A DNA stretch of 31,252 bases from CAYUAG01 sp964554015 (GTDB lineage Bacteria; Zhuqueibacterota; QNDG01; CAYUAG01): contig CAZKMO010000021.1 in NCBI GenBank assembly GCA_964554015.1, forward strand, positions 1 through 31,252, read 5' to 3'. Shown here piece by piece: positions 1 through 7,438 of this stretch. The stretch's first letter is position 1. The number at the start of each line of letters is the position of its first letter. The translations under genes and the position numbers were made by a program. The notes beneath the pieces are model-generated. The model did no database searches and had not been told where the DNA came from. It worked only from the letters and a program-made list of their open reading frames with translations.

Positions 1-485
1 TCGAGAGCAATATCTATCTCTTCACAACTCTTAATTTGATCTCTATCAGCTCCGGCAGCAAACCGTTTATCCTTAAAACGACGCTGTAAAAATCCTAAAT
101 CAACATTTTTTAACTTTTTAGTAGGATGCATTAAGGTTGCTGCTATAATGAGTCCGGTTATGGGATCAACTGCATACAAAGCTCTATCCAAGCTGCTCTC
201 TCTGGAAACATGGCCAGGGTGAGCTTTTATGGCATGCACGACTTCTTCCGGGACTTCTTCTTGGGAAAGAATTTCTGCAGTACGAAATCCATGCTTCTCA
301 AAATCATTAACTGTTTCATCATAATCTAAATCATGTAAAAGACCGGCCAATCCCCAGGTTTCCCTATCCTCACCTAATTTATCAGCAATTTTCCTCATCA
401 CCGCTTCTACTGCATACATGTGTTTTTTCAAATTATCCTGGGAAACATGCTTATTAATCAATGCTAATGCTTTTTCTCTTTCCAT
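1..485 (-). CDS. HD-domain (HDIG-type) protein, 3' end cut by the window edge
   Basis: An open frame starts at the ATG at 485-483 and runs off the left edge, so about 161 residues are visible and no stop codon is seen. The protein starts MEREKALALINKHV. It has an HD-superfamily metal-binding signature, 'GLLHDLDYDE' near residue 50, followed by 'KHG' and 'AIKAHPGH', which fits the spaced histidine/aspartate ligands of small HDIG hydrolases. Members of this family are usually metal-dependent phosphohydrolases acting on nucleotides or related phosphates, but the substrate cannot be read from the sequence. An SD-like AGGAT overlaps the stop of the upstream DUF5683 gene (TAG at 497-495), 9 bases before the start. 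It is therefore probably the last or near-last gene of the folK-led minus-strand operon. The family call is firm; the specific function is unknown. Confidence 0.85.
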   Translation of the reverse strand, partial: MEREKALALINKHVSQDNLKKHMYAVEAVMRKIADKLGEDRETWGLAGLLHDLDYDETVNDFEKHGFRTAEILSQEEVPEEVVHAIKAHPGHVSRESSLDRALYAVDPITGLIIAATLMHPTKKLKNVDLGFLQRRFKDKRFAAGADRDQIKSCEEIDIAL

Positions 486-494
486 AATTATATC

Positions 495-968
495 CTAAAA
501 TTTTAATTCTATCCTAAATGATACTAATGTATAAAAATTGGTCCAACCCAAACCTCTGGACAAATCAGGTCCGGTATCAAATCCGGACAGGCTGGCATCC
601 ACAAAGGCATCTATGATATTTAAAAGATGAACCGCAAAAAGCCACCAAAGAAATCTGCTCTTTACATTGCGATAAAACTCCCATTCATCTGCTGAACTGC
701 TCCGGACCTGATACTGATTATAGTAAACAGCATTACCGGCTAAGGCTACTTCTCCTCCGAAAATCAGTATGGCTTTAAATAGCTTACCATTATATAACTG
801 ACCTAGGCCGGGCACAATTGCTGATTGAATTATGGCAGCTGTGGGTGATTTTATAATTTGCTTTTTATTGGTTAGGGAATCTGCCTCTGCCTGAGCACTA
901 CAATATCCCTTAAAAAAAATAAGAAATAAAAGTACTACTCCCCAAAAAATTTTCTTAGTTTTTATCAT
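495..968 (-). CDS. DUF5683-type small membrane protein
   Basis: The protein has 157 residues from the preferred start MIKTKKIFW. An N-terminal hydrophobic signal or anchor is followed by the conserved segment 'SAIVPGLGQLYNGKLFKA' and two more hydrophobic stretches, the usual pattern of DUF5683 proteins of Bacteroidota and relatives, whose function is not established. The ATG at 968-966 overlaps the RidA stop (TGA at 967-965) as ATGA, which points to translational coupling. A longer frame to 989 exists, but it would start inside ridA without a better ribosome site. The downstream HD-domain gene begins 9 bases after its stop. The family is recognised by the 'PGLGQLYNG' motif and size; a role in the envelope is only inferred. 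Confidence 0.8.
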   Translation of the reverse strand: MIKTKKIFWGVVLLFLIFFKGYCSAQAEADSLTNKKQIIKSPTAAIIQSAIVPGLGQLYNGKLFKAILIFGGEVALAGNAVYYNQYQVRSSSADEWEFYRNVKSRFLWWLFAVHLLNIIDAFVDASLSGFDTGPDLSRGLGWTNFYTLVSFRIELKF

Positions 969-1357
969 GCGGCTAAGCAGGCAATACATTCTATCTCAAC
1001 TAATGCATTCTTTGGCAAACGGGAAACTTCTACCACAGATCTGGCCGGTGGGATTTGCTGGAAAAAATTTTTGTATATTTCATTAAAGGTGCTAAAATCA
1101 TCCATATTTTTTAAATATACGGTAACCTTCACCACATCCTCCCAAGAAAAACCAGCCTCTCGTAAAATAGCCTCTAAATTCTTTAAAGTCTGTTCAGTCT
1201 GGGATTTTAAATCCGAGTTCACAAAGGTATTAGTTTCGGGATCAAATCCGATTTGACCGGCACTAAAAAAAAATTTAGAAGCATCAGTAATAATTCCCTG
1301 ATTATACGGTCCCACTGGCTCTGGTGCCCGATTAGTATGTACAGCTGTTTTACTCAT
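965..1357 (-). CDS. ridA: RidA family (YjgF/YER057c/UK114) enamine/imine deaminase
   Basis: The 130-residue protein is full length for the family. It starts MSKTAVHTNRAPEPVGPYNQG and shows the family hallmarks 'SAGQIGFDPET', 'QTLKNLEAIL', 'VKVTVYLKNMDDF', 'PPARSVVEV' with the substrate-binding arginine, and 'VEIECIA' with the catalytic-region glutamate. RidA proteins hydrolyse reactive 2-aminoacrylate and other enamines or imines released by PLP enzymes, in the cytosol, as trimers. An AAAGGAT SD sequence precedes the ATG by about 8 bases. The stop overlaps the start of the DUF5683 gene. It sits in the same minus-strand run as folK and the deoxynucleoside kinase, with 47 bases separating it from the small membrane gene upstream. 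Assignment to the family is secure; true RidA versus another Rid subgroup is likely but not proven. Confidence 0.93.
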   Translation of the reverse strand: MSKTAVHTNRAPEPVGPYNQGIITDASKFFFSAGQIGFDPETNTFVNSDLKSQTEQTLKNLEAILREAGFSWEDVVKVTVYLKNMDDFSTFNEIYKNFFQQIPPARSVVEVSRLPKNALVEIECIACLAA

Positions 1358-1404
1358 AGATGTTATCCTTTAAAATATAAATTTAATCACCCCTTAATTA
1401 AAAT

Positions 1405-1593
1405 TTATTTATCTTCATCGATTTCTTCAAATTTGGCATCTTCAATATCTTCATTATCCAAATTCATAGTATCTTTTTTTGGTTTTCCTCTTATTTCACT
1501 TTTACGGATTTCAGTCATTATCATGGATTTTATAAGCCGGTAACTAACATATCCAATTATCACCAATAAAATAAATCTTAAAAACATAATCAT
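1405..1593 (-). CDS. Small single-pass membrane protein with acidic tail
   Basis: This is a short protein of about 62 residues. It has one N-terminal transmembrane helix (FLRFILLVIIGYVSYRLI), a short basic segment and an acidic tail ending DAKFEEIDEDK. It resembles the small DUF4834-like proteins found beside dNK/folK genes in Bacteroidota-type genomes, but the match is by architecture only. The start is uncertain. The ATG at 1593 lies one base after the stop of the kinase gene (TAAT-ATG), and a second ATG at 1587 has better spacing from an AAAAAGG SD-like stretch. The tight linkage means it is co-transcribed with the kinase. Function is unknown. Confidence 0.7.
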   Translation of the reverse strand: MIMFLRFILLVIIGYVSYRLIKSMIMTEIRKSEIRGKPKKDTMNLDNEDIEDAKFEEIDEDK

Positions 1594-1594
1594 A

Positions 1595-2254
1595 TTACCT
1601 TTTTCTTGGTACATAAAATTTTACCCCGGAAGGGGGATTCATAATCTGATTAATGAGATCTTCAAAATCCTCCTGATTATGAACAAAATCGATCTCCTGA
1701 GTATTAATGACCAGCAGCGGTGTTTCTGAATAGGTAAAGAAAAATTGATTATAAACCTCATTCAAACGCTTTATATAATCTCTGGAAATATTCTTCTCAT
1801 ACGGCTTTTTACGCTTTTTTATATTTGACATCAGACTATTGGTATCTGACTGCAGATAAATAACCAGATCGGGTTTGGTAAGTTCCTTTTCCAATAATTT
1901 TGCTACTCGGGTATATAATCTCAGATCCCGATCATCCAAATTCACATTGGCAAAAATCCGGTCTTTTTGAAATATATAATCAACAATCAAATAATCATGA
2001 AAAAGATCTATTTGGGGAATATTAACCAGCTGCTTATATCTACTCAGTAAAAAATAAAGCTGAATCTGAAAACTAAAGGAATCCGGGTCATTATAAAAAT
2101 CTTCCAGATATGGATTCTTTTCACTCTCTTCCAGAATAAGTCTGCCGCCTAAGCGCTGGTGAAGAAGCTTGGCAAAGCTGGTTTTACCAACTCCTATGAC
2201 TCCTTCTACAGCAAAATAATAGTGCTGTCTCAATGAAACTCCTCTTGAATACAT
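1595..2254 (-). CDS. Deoxynucleoside kinase (deoxyadenosine/deoxyguanosine kinase type)
   Basis: The enzyme phosphorylates deoxynucleosides with ATP in the salvage pathway, in the cytosol. A Walker A loop, 'VEGVIGVGKTS', lies at residues 16-26. It is followed by the family segments 'LEESEKNPYLEDFY', 'VDYIFQKDRIFA' and a lid region 'KKRKKPYEKNISRDY', with the usual length near 210 residues. The ATG at 2254 is only two bases after the folK stop. However, a strong AAGAGGAG SD sequence lies inside this frame, five bases before a TTG at 2233-2231, and starting there would give MRQHYYFAVEG, closer to the normal N-terminus of the family. Both starts are possible. folK next to a dNK gene is a familiar pairing in Bacteroidota-like genomes. 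Substrate preference cannot be fixed from sequence alone. Confidence 0.9.
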   Translation of the reverse strand: MYSRGVSLRQHYYFAVEGVIGVGKTSFAKLLHQRLGGRLILEESEKNPYLEDFYNDPDSFSFQIQLYFLLSRYKQLVNIPQIDLFHDYLIVDYIFQKDRIFANVNLDDRDLRLYTRVAKLLEKELTKPDLVIYLQSDTNSLMSNIKKRKKPYEKNISRDYIKRLNEVYNQFFFTYSETPLLVINTQEIDFVHNQEDFEDLINQIMNPPSGVKFYVPRKR

Positions 2255-2256
2255 TG

Positions 2257-2742
2257 TTATTTATACAAACTGACCCTGGCTGGGTCATCACATGCTTGCA
2301 TGACCTCTGTTACCCGCTTATGTATCCCCGGAATAATCAAATCGGAAGCAAGTTCGGATAAAGGCTTTAAAACAAACATCCGTTTAGTCAACAAGGGATG
2401 AGGAACCTGCAGTGTATCAGTTGATATCTGCTGATCATTACAGACAAGAATATCAATATCCAAGGTGCGTGCCTTCCACTTTCCTGTCTCTTTTACCCTT
2501 CCGTATCTCTTCTCAATATTTTTACATTGTTTTAAAAGCTCGAAACAACTCAGTTCTGTTTTAATTAAAATAACCTGATTTAAAAATAAATCCAAATTTT
2601 CATTTCCCCAGGGCTCTGTTTCATATATTGACGATGATTCCAGAACTTCAGTATATTCTAAATTATGAAGGGCTCTTATTGCTTGAATAAGATATTGTTC
2701 TCTGTCTCCGCTATTTGATCCCAGACTTAAAAAAGCTTTCAT
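2257..2742 (-). CDS. folK: 2-amino-4-hydroxy-6-hydroxymethyldihydropteridine pyrophosphokinase (HPPK)
   Basis: HPPK transfers pyrophosphate from ATP to 6-hydroxymethyl-7,8-dihydropterin in folate synthesis, in the cytosol. The 161 residues contain every family motif: 'LSLGSNSGDR' at the N-terminus, 'SSIYETEPWG' at 37-46, 'NQVI', 'RYGR' at 79-82, 'KWKARTLDIDIL' at 88-99 with the two metal-binding aspartates, and 'VPHPLLTKRMFVL' at 113-125. It is the first gene of the minus-strand run and is preceded by a plausible promoter (TTGACA at 2801-2796, TATAAC at 2780-2775). The kinase gene starts two bases after its stop. Assignment is secure. Confidence 0.96.
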   Translation of the reverse strand: MKAFLSLGSNSGDREQYLIQAIRALHNLEYTEVLESSSIYETEPWGNENLDLFLNQVILIKTELSCFELLKQCKNIEKRYGRVKETGKWKARTLDIDILVCNDQQISTDTLQVPHPLLTKRMFVLKPLSELASDLIIPGIHKRVTEVMQACDDPARVSLYK

Positions 2743-2774
2743 AATGGTTATTTTTACTACCTTAATTTATTTAA

Positions 2775-2801
2775 GTTATAAAAAATAGATTAAATTGTCA
2801 A
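2775..2801 (-). promoter_or_regulatory. Predicted sigma70-type promoter of the folK operon
   Basis: On the minus strand TTGACA (2801-2796) is followed after 15 bases by TATAAC (2780-2775), with transcription expected to begin near 2768, about 25 bases before the folK start. The -35 box is perfect. The spacer is shorter than the optimum of 17, so the -10 choice is less certain. Confidence 0.5.
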
Positions 2802-2923
2802 TTAAAAAGCTAAGGAGGCAAAAAAAGAAAATCATCTTGATAACCTTCCAGACATTTCTTGCTTTTAATAAATGGATTTTTTAAATTTAAACTTGCCTGA
2901 ATTAGTGAAAATATAGGAATCAA

Positions 2924-2942
2924 CAGGGGGAGAATTACCCTG
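2924..2942 (+). promoter_or_regulatory. Small hairpin in the leader of the envelope operon
   Basis: CAGGG (2924-2928) can pair with CCCTG (2938-2942) around a 9-base loop, 8 bases before the ATG at 2951. The G-rich SD-like stretch AGGGGGAG (2925-2932) is partly inside the stem and about 18 bases from the start, so folding could affect translation. No other ribosome site is visible. The interpretation is speculative. Confidence 0.3.
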
Positions 2943-2950
2943 GTTAAAAA

Positions 2951-3916
2951 ATGAAATTTAAAAAAATAGTAACATTTCTTTGCCTTTTTATGCTTTTCTG
3001 TTCACCTCCTTCACACTCTGAGCAGAAGGAAGGGAAATGGCAGATACTCCAGCAACATCCTATTTATGTTGTATGTGTAGAAAAAGACGTCAATAATGGC
3101 AAAAGTATTATTGGTTTTGCCCATAAAGAATTCCTTAAAATCTCCTCTGATTTAGGATTTGTTACTAAAAAAAAAATATACATCGTTATTGCTCCCACTG
3201 TAAATTATTTTCACCAGATAACCGGAGGTACTTTACCTGAATGGAGCGGGGGTGCTGCCATCCCTTCTCAGGCTACTATTCTTTTAAAATCTCCTCGCAT
3301 TACCAACCCGGATGTAGACCTAAAAAAAATTGTGGTGCATGAATTAGCTCATATCGGTCTTTATTTGGCCACCGGGGGACAGAATCTCATGAAATGGTTT
3401 GAGGAAGGATTTGCTCAGTATTACTCCGGTGAATTGAATACGAATGTAAAAATTCTTATGGCCCAACGACTGTTGACAGGAAATTTTCTGTCTTTAAAAG
3501 AAATAGATGATGTTTTTAATTTAAGGGAATCGGAAGCTTCTATTGCTTACGGAGAAGCACATGCTGCCGTCTCCTACTTAATCGAAATAGGCGGATGGGA
3601 GGCATTTAAGATTTTTATCCAAAACCTTAAGCAAAGGGGTAATATGGAACTGGCTATGCAAGCCGCCTTGGGAATGGGATTGGATGAATTTGAAGCCGAA
3701 TGGATAGCCACCATGAAAAGAAGATACCTCTGGCTGGTAATTTTTGATTATCGTCTTATAATAAGTATATTATTTATTGTATTATTTTTATCCGCTTATC
3801 TCATAAAAATAAAAAATACCAGAAAAATCAAACAAAACTGGGAGAAAGAAGATATTGAAATTTATCAAGCGCATGAAGAAAATACCCTGGATCAGGAAAA
3901 TTCAATACAGAATTGA
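2951..3916 (+). CDS. Peptidase-MA-like (gluzincin) metallopeptidase, membrane anchored
   Basis: The 321-residue protein carries a zinc-peptidase signature, HELAH at 130-134, with a downstream 'WFEEGFAQYY' (149-158) supplying the third ligand glutamate. This is the arrangement of the peptidase MA family. An N-terminal signal sequence ends near residue 22 (MLFCSPPSHS could also be read as a lipobox-like region around Cys17). A transmembrane helix near 260-285 precedes a charged cytoplasmic tail of about 35 residues, so the catalytic domain should face the periplasm. It leads the envelope operon, and its 3' end overlaps the start of the lipid A acyltransferase gene. The substrate is unknown; a role in envelope protein turnover is inferred from location only. 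Confidence 0.82.
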   Translation: MKFKKIVTFLCLFMLFCSPPSHSEQKEGKWQILQQHPIYVVCVEKDVNNGKSIIGFAHKEFLKISSDLGFVTKKKIYIVIAPTVNYFHQITGGTLPEWSGGAAIPSQATILLKSPRITNPDVDLKKIVVHELAHIGLYLATGGQNLMKWFEEGFAQYYSGELNTNVKILMAQRLLTGNFLSLKEIDDVFNLRESEASIAYGEAHAAVSYLIEIGGWEAFKIFIQNLKQRGNMELAMQAALGMGLDEFEAEWIATMKRRYLWLVIFDYRLIISILFIVLFLSAYLIKIKNTRKIKQNWEKEDIEIYQAHEENTLDQENSIQN

Positions 3917-4805
3917 GTTAATGTTCATGAGACTATTCATGTTACTAATCTGGTCCGGAAATCCGGGGGGATTACAACGAGGGGCAGAAATATGCGGATG
4001 GTTTGCCTTTAAAATATTAAAGGTGAGAAAAAAAGTAGTGCTGGAAAATTTAAGGAAATCCTTCCCGGAAAAGAATGAACAGGAAATTGCTCAGATTGCC
4101 AAAAATACTTATATTAATTTTACCAAAACCGTCATCGATTATATACGGTTTCCCGTGCTGGATAAAAGGAAAATTCCGGATATGATCAAAATTGAAGGAA
4201 AAGAACATTTGGACTGGGTGCGCGAAAATGGTAAAGGAGCGGTGATGGTGGCCGGACATTTTGGAAGCTGGGAGCTTATGGGGGCAGCCCTTGCTCTCAT
4301 GGGAAACCCCATCTCCTATCTGGTAGGCAAACAGCATAACAAATATATTGATGATATAATGAATGAATATCGGAAGATGATGGGGATACATATCATTCAT
4401 ATGGGAATAGCAGTAAGAGGAGTAATCCGTACCTTGAGAAATAATGGCATGGTAGCCCTTCTGGCAGACCAAAATGCAGGAAAAGAAGGAATCTTTATTG
4501 ATTTCTTGGGTAGAAAGGCATCCGCGCATCAGGGACCGGCAGTATTTGCCATTAAAACAGGAGCGCCCATTATATATGCATCTACTACTTTCCTCCCTAA
4601 AGGTGGATATAAAATTAAAATTGAATTACTCACCTTTGAAAATATCACTACCTTAACCAATGAAAACATTCGAAAAGTCACTCAAGCTCACCTGAATCTT
4701 TTGGAAAAATCCATTCGTAAAAATCCCGATCACTGGTTCTGGATGCACAGACGATGGAAAACCAGACCGCCAGAGGAGAGAAAAACAAAGAAAAAAAAGA
4801 AATAA
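3873..4805 (+). CDS. Lipid A biosynthesis acyltransferase (LpxL/HtrB family)
   Basis: This family adds secondary acyl chains to the lipid A precursor at the inner membrane. An N-terminal hydrophobic anchor (MFMRLFMLLIW) is followed by the family's 'VLENLRKSFPEKNEQEI' region, the catalytic H-x4-E motif 'GHFGSWE', 'LLADQNAGKEGIFIDFLG', and a C-terminal 'NPDHWFWMHRRWKTRP', all at usual spacings. With the ATG at 3873 the protein has 310 residues. A TTG at 3855 would add six residues, and an ATG at 3921, just after the upstream stop, would remove 16. The first two starts overlap the metallopeptidase gene by 44 or 62 bases. It indicates an outer membrane with lipid A. Which acyl position it serves cannot be told. 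Confidence 0.93.
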   Translation: MKKIPWIRKIQYRIELMFMRLFMLLIWSGNPGGLQRGAEICGWFAFKILKVRKKVVLENLRKSFPEKNEQEIAQIAKNTYINFTKTVIDYIRFPVLDKRKIPDMIKIEGKEHLDWVRENGKGAVMVAGHFGSWELMGAALALMGNPISYLVGKQHNKYIDDIMNEYRKMMGIHIIHMGIAVRGVIRTLRNNGMVALLADQNAGKEGIFIDFLGRKASAHQGPAVFAIKTGAPIIYASTTFLPKGGYKIKIELLTFENITTLTNENIRKVTQAHLNLLEKSIRKNPDHWFWMHRRWKTRPPEERKTKKKKK

Positions 4806-4830
4806 ACAACATACAGGGTGGTATTAAACT

Positions 4831-5226
4831 ATGAAAAAAGTGTTAACCTATGGTACATTTGATCTTTTCCATTACGGACACCTGCGAATACTGAAAAGAG
4901 CAAAAGAATGTGGAGATCATCTTACCGTTGCAGTTTCAACTGATGAATTTAATGCGGTTAAAGGGAAAGAATGTGTCTACTCTTATGAACATAGAGCTGC
5001 CATTGTACAAGCAATAAAGTACGTGGATGAAGTAATCCCGGAAACATGCTGGGAACAAAAAATTGAAGATATAAAGAAATATAATATTGATATCTTTGTC
5101 ATGGGTAATGACTGGGAAGGTAAGTTTGATTTTCTCAAAGATTATTGCCAGGTAGTTTATTTGAAAAGGACCAAAGATATTTCTACCACCCAAATTAAGA
5201 GGAGTTTCAATAAAAATAATTCATGA
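4831..5226 (+). CDS. tagD: Glycerol-3-phosphate cytidylyltransferase (TagD-like)
   Basis: The enzyme makes CDP-glycerol from CTP and sn-glycerol 3-phosphate. The 131 residues match the standard TagD size and show the nucleotidyltransferase HxGH motif in 'TYGTFDLFHYGHLRIL' (6-21). They also show 'AVSTDEFNAVKGK' and the C-terminal 'RTKDISTTQIKR' (113-124), the signature of glycerol-3-phosphate rather than choline or ethanolamine cytidylyltransferases. It lies 25 bases after the lipid A acyltransferase gene, and its TGA overlaps the next start as ATGA (5223-5226). In Firmicutes this enzyme feeds wall teichoic acid synthesis. Here, in a lipid A-making cell, CDP-glycerol more probably serves a glycerol-phosphate-containing surface glycan. 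Confidence 0.93.
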   Translation: MKKVLTYGTFDLFHYGHLRILKRAKECGDHLTVAVSTDEFNAVKGKECVYSYEHRAAIVQAIKYVDEVIPETCWEQKIEDIKKYNIDIFVMGNDWEGKFDFLKDYCQVVYLKRTKDISTTQIKRSFNKNNS

Positions 5227-6287
5227 ATTATTCTCAATATTTTTTATATATTCCTTACCGCCTGTTTTGGCACCTGTGCAAATTTTATCGTATACTATTT
5301 AAAAAAAATAGAAAAATTATTTTTTACTGCGGAACGACCATAGACTATGCTGCTTTTAAAAATGTACACAAATTCCTTCCTGAAGTTAAAGTAATTGCTA
5401 AAAACAGAAAAGTAAAAAAAAATTTAAAGAATATGTTTGACTTGGAAAGTTCACTTTATCCATCCTTTCCTGATGTGTTAATTATGAACCGACATACGGC
5501 CCGCAAATTCCCAGAAAAAAAAATATTAAAATTCGGAATGCGTCACGGGGCCTATCATTTTAAAAATTTTGTCACACCCAAACGATATAATGCTTTTGAT
5601 ACATATTTTGTGACATCTAAACAGGAAGCCTTATTGGCCAGGGTACGGGGGATTGTTTCCGCGGTACCGGCAGGATTTCCTAAAATTGATGACGCTTTTA
5701 ACGGTGCCATTCCCTCATCCCATTTATCCCAATTAAAAAAGAAACTTGATTTTGATAATAATAAACCAACCGTTATTTTCACTGCAACCTGGGAAAACTC
5801 CCGCATGTCCAGAGTAGAAAAATGGGCGGAAAGACTGAATGAACTGAAAGATGATTATAATATCCTGGCCACGCTGCATCCCTGGGTATCGGAAAAATAT
5901 TATCTTATTCTTAGAAATAATCCCCATGTTCACTTTATTGAAACCAGAGATATCTTACCCTACTTGATGATAAGTGATGTGATGGTAGCTGACATGAGTT
6001 CAATTATTGCCGAATTCTGCGCTTTGGACAAACCTCTTATAACCTTTAAAATATATGAGGGTAAGAGAATTTCTCCGGAAATTATTTCTATGCTGGAGAA
6101 AATATCCTTTCGGGTAGATACCTTTGAACAGGTAGTAGAGGCTTTGAAAAAAGCAGTCGCTCATCCCAATAAGCATACTACTCAAAGAAAAAAATATAAT
6201 AAAATAATGTTTGATACCTTGGACGGAAGTGCAGGTGAAAGAATCGCGAACATAATTCTTGGTGAAATAAAGAAAAAAAATATATGA
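5223..6287 (+). CDS. CDP-glycerol glycerophosphotransferase-like enzyme (TagB/TagF superfamily)
   Basis: The 354-residue protein has the motif order of CDP-glycerol:glycerophosphotransferases: 'RHG' (107-109), 'GFPKID' (151-156), 'TVIFTATWENS' (183-193), 'LHPW' (218-221) and 'VADMSSIIAEFCALDKPLI' (255-273), the conserved catalytic histidine/serine block. The N-terminus is amphipathic, fitting a peripheral inner-membrane protein. It starts inside the tagD stop codon (ATGA) and overlaps the next gene in the same way (ATGA, 6284-6287), so the three are translationally coupled. The likely reaction is transfer of glycerol phosphate from CDP-glycerol to a lipid-linked or sugar acceptor. Whether it adds one unit or polymerises is unknown. 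It is shorter than TagF polymerases and nearer to TagB-type primases. Confidence 0.88.
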   Translation: MNYSQYFLYIPYRLFWHLCKFYRILFKKNRKIIFYCGTTIDYAAFKNVHKFLPEVKVIAKNRKVKKNLKNMFDLESSLYPSFPDVLIMNRHTARKFPEKKILKFGMRHGAYHFKNFVTPKRYNAFDTYFVTSKQEALLARVRGIVSAVPAGFPKIDDAFNGAIPSSHLSQLKKKLDFDNNKPTVIFTATWENSRMSRVEKWAERLNELKDDYNILATLHPWVSEKYYLILRNNPHVHFIETRDILPYLMISDVMVADMSSIIAEFCALDKPLITFKIYEGKRISPEIISMLEKISFRVDTFEQVVEALKKAVAHPNKHTTQRKKYNKIMFDTLDGSAGERIANIILGEIKKKNI

Positions 6288-7282
6288 AATTAGGAATATT
6301 TACAGCTTTTAGAAATTTACATAAATACTATATTGAAGCCTGTGAGCATATAGGAATAGAGTACGAAATCATTGATTTAATCTCTCCGGACTGGCTATCC
6401 CTGGTAAGAAAATCCGATTGTGACGGATTTCTCTGCCGGCCTCCTTCCAAATTTGAAGAAAGAAACAGATTATTTGATGAAAGACTTTTTTTTGTACACA
6501 AAATTCTCAAAAAACCTATATATCCAAGCTATTTAGAACTGCTCATTTACGAAAATAAACGTTTTACCTCCTATTGGCTGGATTTCCATAATTTCCCTCA
6601 CGCAAAAACCCAAGTCTTTTATCGAAAAGAAGATTTTTTTCAATTTTTAAAAACAACAAAATTGCCTTTTGTGATTAAAATAAATACCGGGTCATCGGCA
6701 AAAGGAGTTAAAATTATTAAAACAAAACTAACGGCAAACATAATTGCCCATCTTACTTTCAGTGTGGGGAATGACAAACTGGCCCTGGGGTACACTCCTC
6801 AAAAATCAGGCAAATTACTTAAATTTCCTGCCCTGGGAACCATACAAAAACATCACTTAATAGTGCAGGAATATAAAAATATAAAATGGGAATGGAGAAT
6901 AGTCAAAATTGGAGGCTCCTATTTTGGTCATAAAAAACTCAAACATAAAGAATTTGCCAGTGGCACCCGCTTAAAAGGGTGGGGAAGGCCACCGGATGAA
7001 CTACTTTTTTTAACCAAAAAAATATGTGAAACCGGTAATTTTTATTCCATGGATATTGATTTTTTTGAAACAGAAAAGGGAAAATTTTTGATAAATGAAT
7101 TACAGTCTCTGTTTGCCCAATCCACAGAACATCTTATGTATATTGAGGGAAAACCGGGAAGATTTGTTTATGAGATGGGAAAATTTATTTTTGAACCGGG
7201 AGATTTTAATCAATATAAAAGTTATTTATTACGAGTTCAGCATTTTATTACCATCTTAAAGGAAAAAATCCAGCAGTGCTAA
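6284..7282 (+). CDS. ATP-grasp ligase-like protein coupled to the tagD genes
   Basis: The 332-residue protein has an ATP-grasp architecture. Residues 1-95 look like a pre-ATP-grasp domain. 'KINTGSSAKGVKII' (132-145) matches the lysine and flexible nucleotide loop. 'QEYKNIKWEWRIVKIG' (195-210) resembles the adenine-lid strand, and 'MDIDFFETEKGKFLINELQ' (256-274) supplies the metal-binding Asp/Glu/Asn positions seen in RimK and glutathione-synthetase-type ligases. Such enzymes join a carboxylate to an amine or thiol through an acyl phosphate. Coupling to the CDP-glycerol genes suggests it modifies the glycan or its precursor, for example by amide-linked amino acid addition, but no substrate can be assigned. 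The superfamily call is confident; the role is inference. Confidence 0.78.
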   Translation: MKLGIFTAFRNLHKYYIEACEHIGIEYEIIDLISPDWLSLVRKSDCDGFLCRPPSKFEERNRLFDERLFFVHKILKKPIYPSYLELLIYENKRFTSYWLDFHNFPHAKTQVFYRKEDFFQFLKTTKLPFVIKINTGSSAKGVKIIKTKLTANIIAHLTFSVGNDKLALGYTPQKSGKLLKFPALGTIQKHHLIVQEYKNIKWEWRIVKIGGSYFGHKKLKHKEFASGTRLKGWGRPPDELLFLTKKICETGNFYSMDIDFFETEKGKFLINELQSLFAQSTEHLMYIEGKPGRFVYEMGKFIFEPGDFNQYKSYLLRVQHFITILKEKIQQC

Positions 7283-7412
7283 TATTTTATGGTTCAGTAT
7301 ACTATTGTATAATACCCCCAAAAAGCAAACACGGTTCGATAAAGTAATCCATCCTCTTTTCTTCTTAACAAAACTGCTTGATTTTAGATGATTTTTTTAT
7401 TAATTTACTTAT

Positions 7413-7418
7413 TATAAT
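7413..7418 (+). promoter_or_regulatory. Possible -10 box before the acidic TPR gene
   Basis: A perfect TATAAT lies 20 bases before the ATG at 7439, with no good -35 box at 16-18 bases upstream. The resulting mRNA leader would be only about a dozen bases and contains an A-run with no SD sequence. Confidence 0.35.
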
Positions 7419-7438
7419 CTCAAAAAAAAACCACAACC

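Noticed and set aside
2811..2885. Perfect AAGGAGG SD sequence (2812-2818) that might announce a small gene
   Set aside because: No ATG or GTG stands at a usable distance; the only nearby frame starts with a TTG about 20 bases away and stops after about 16 codons.
7296..7316. TATAC-TATT-GTATA mini-hairpin after the ATP-grasp gene as a terminator
   Set aside because: The 5-bp all-AT-rich stem is followed by C and A bases rather than T; not convincing.
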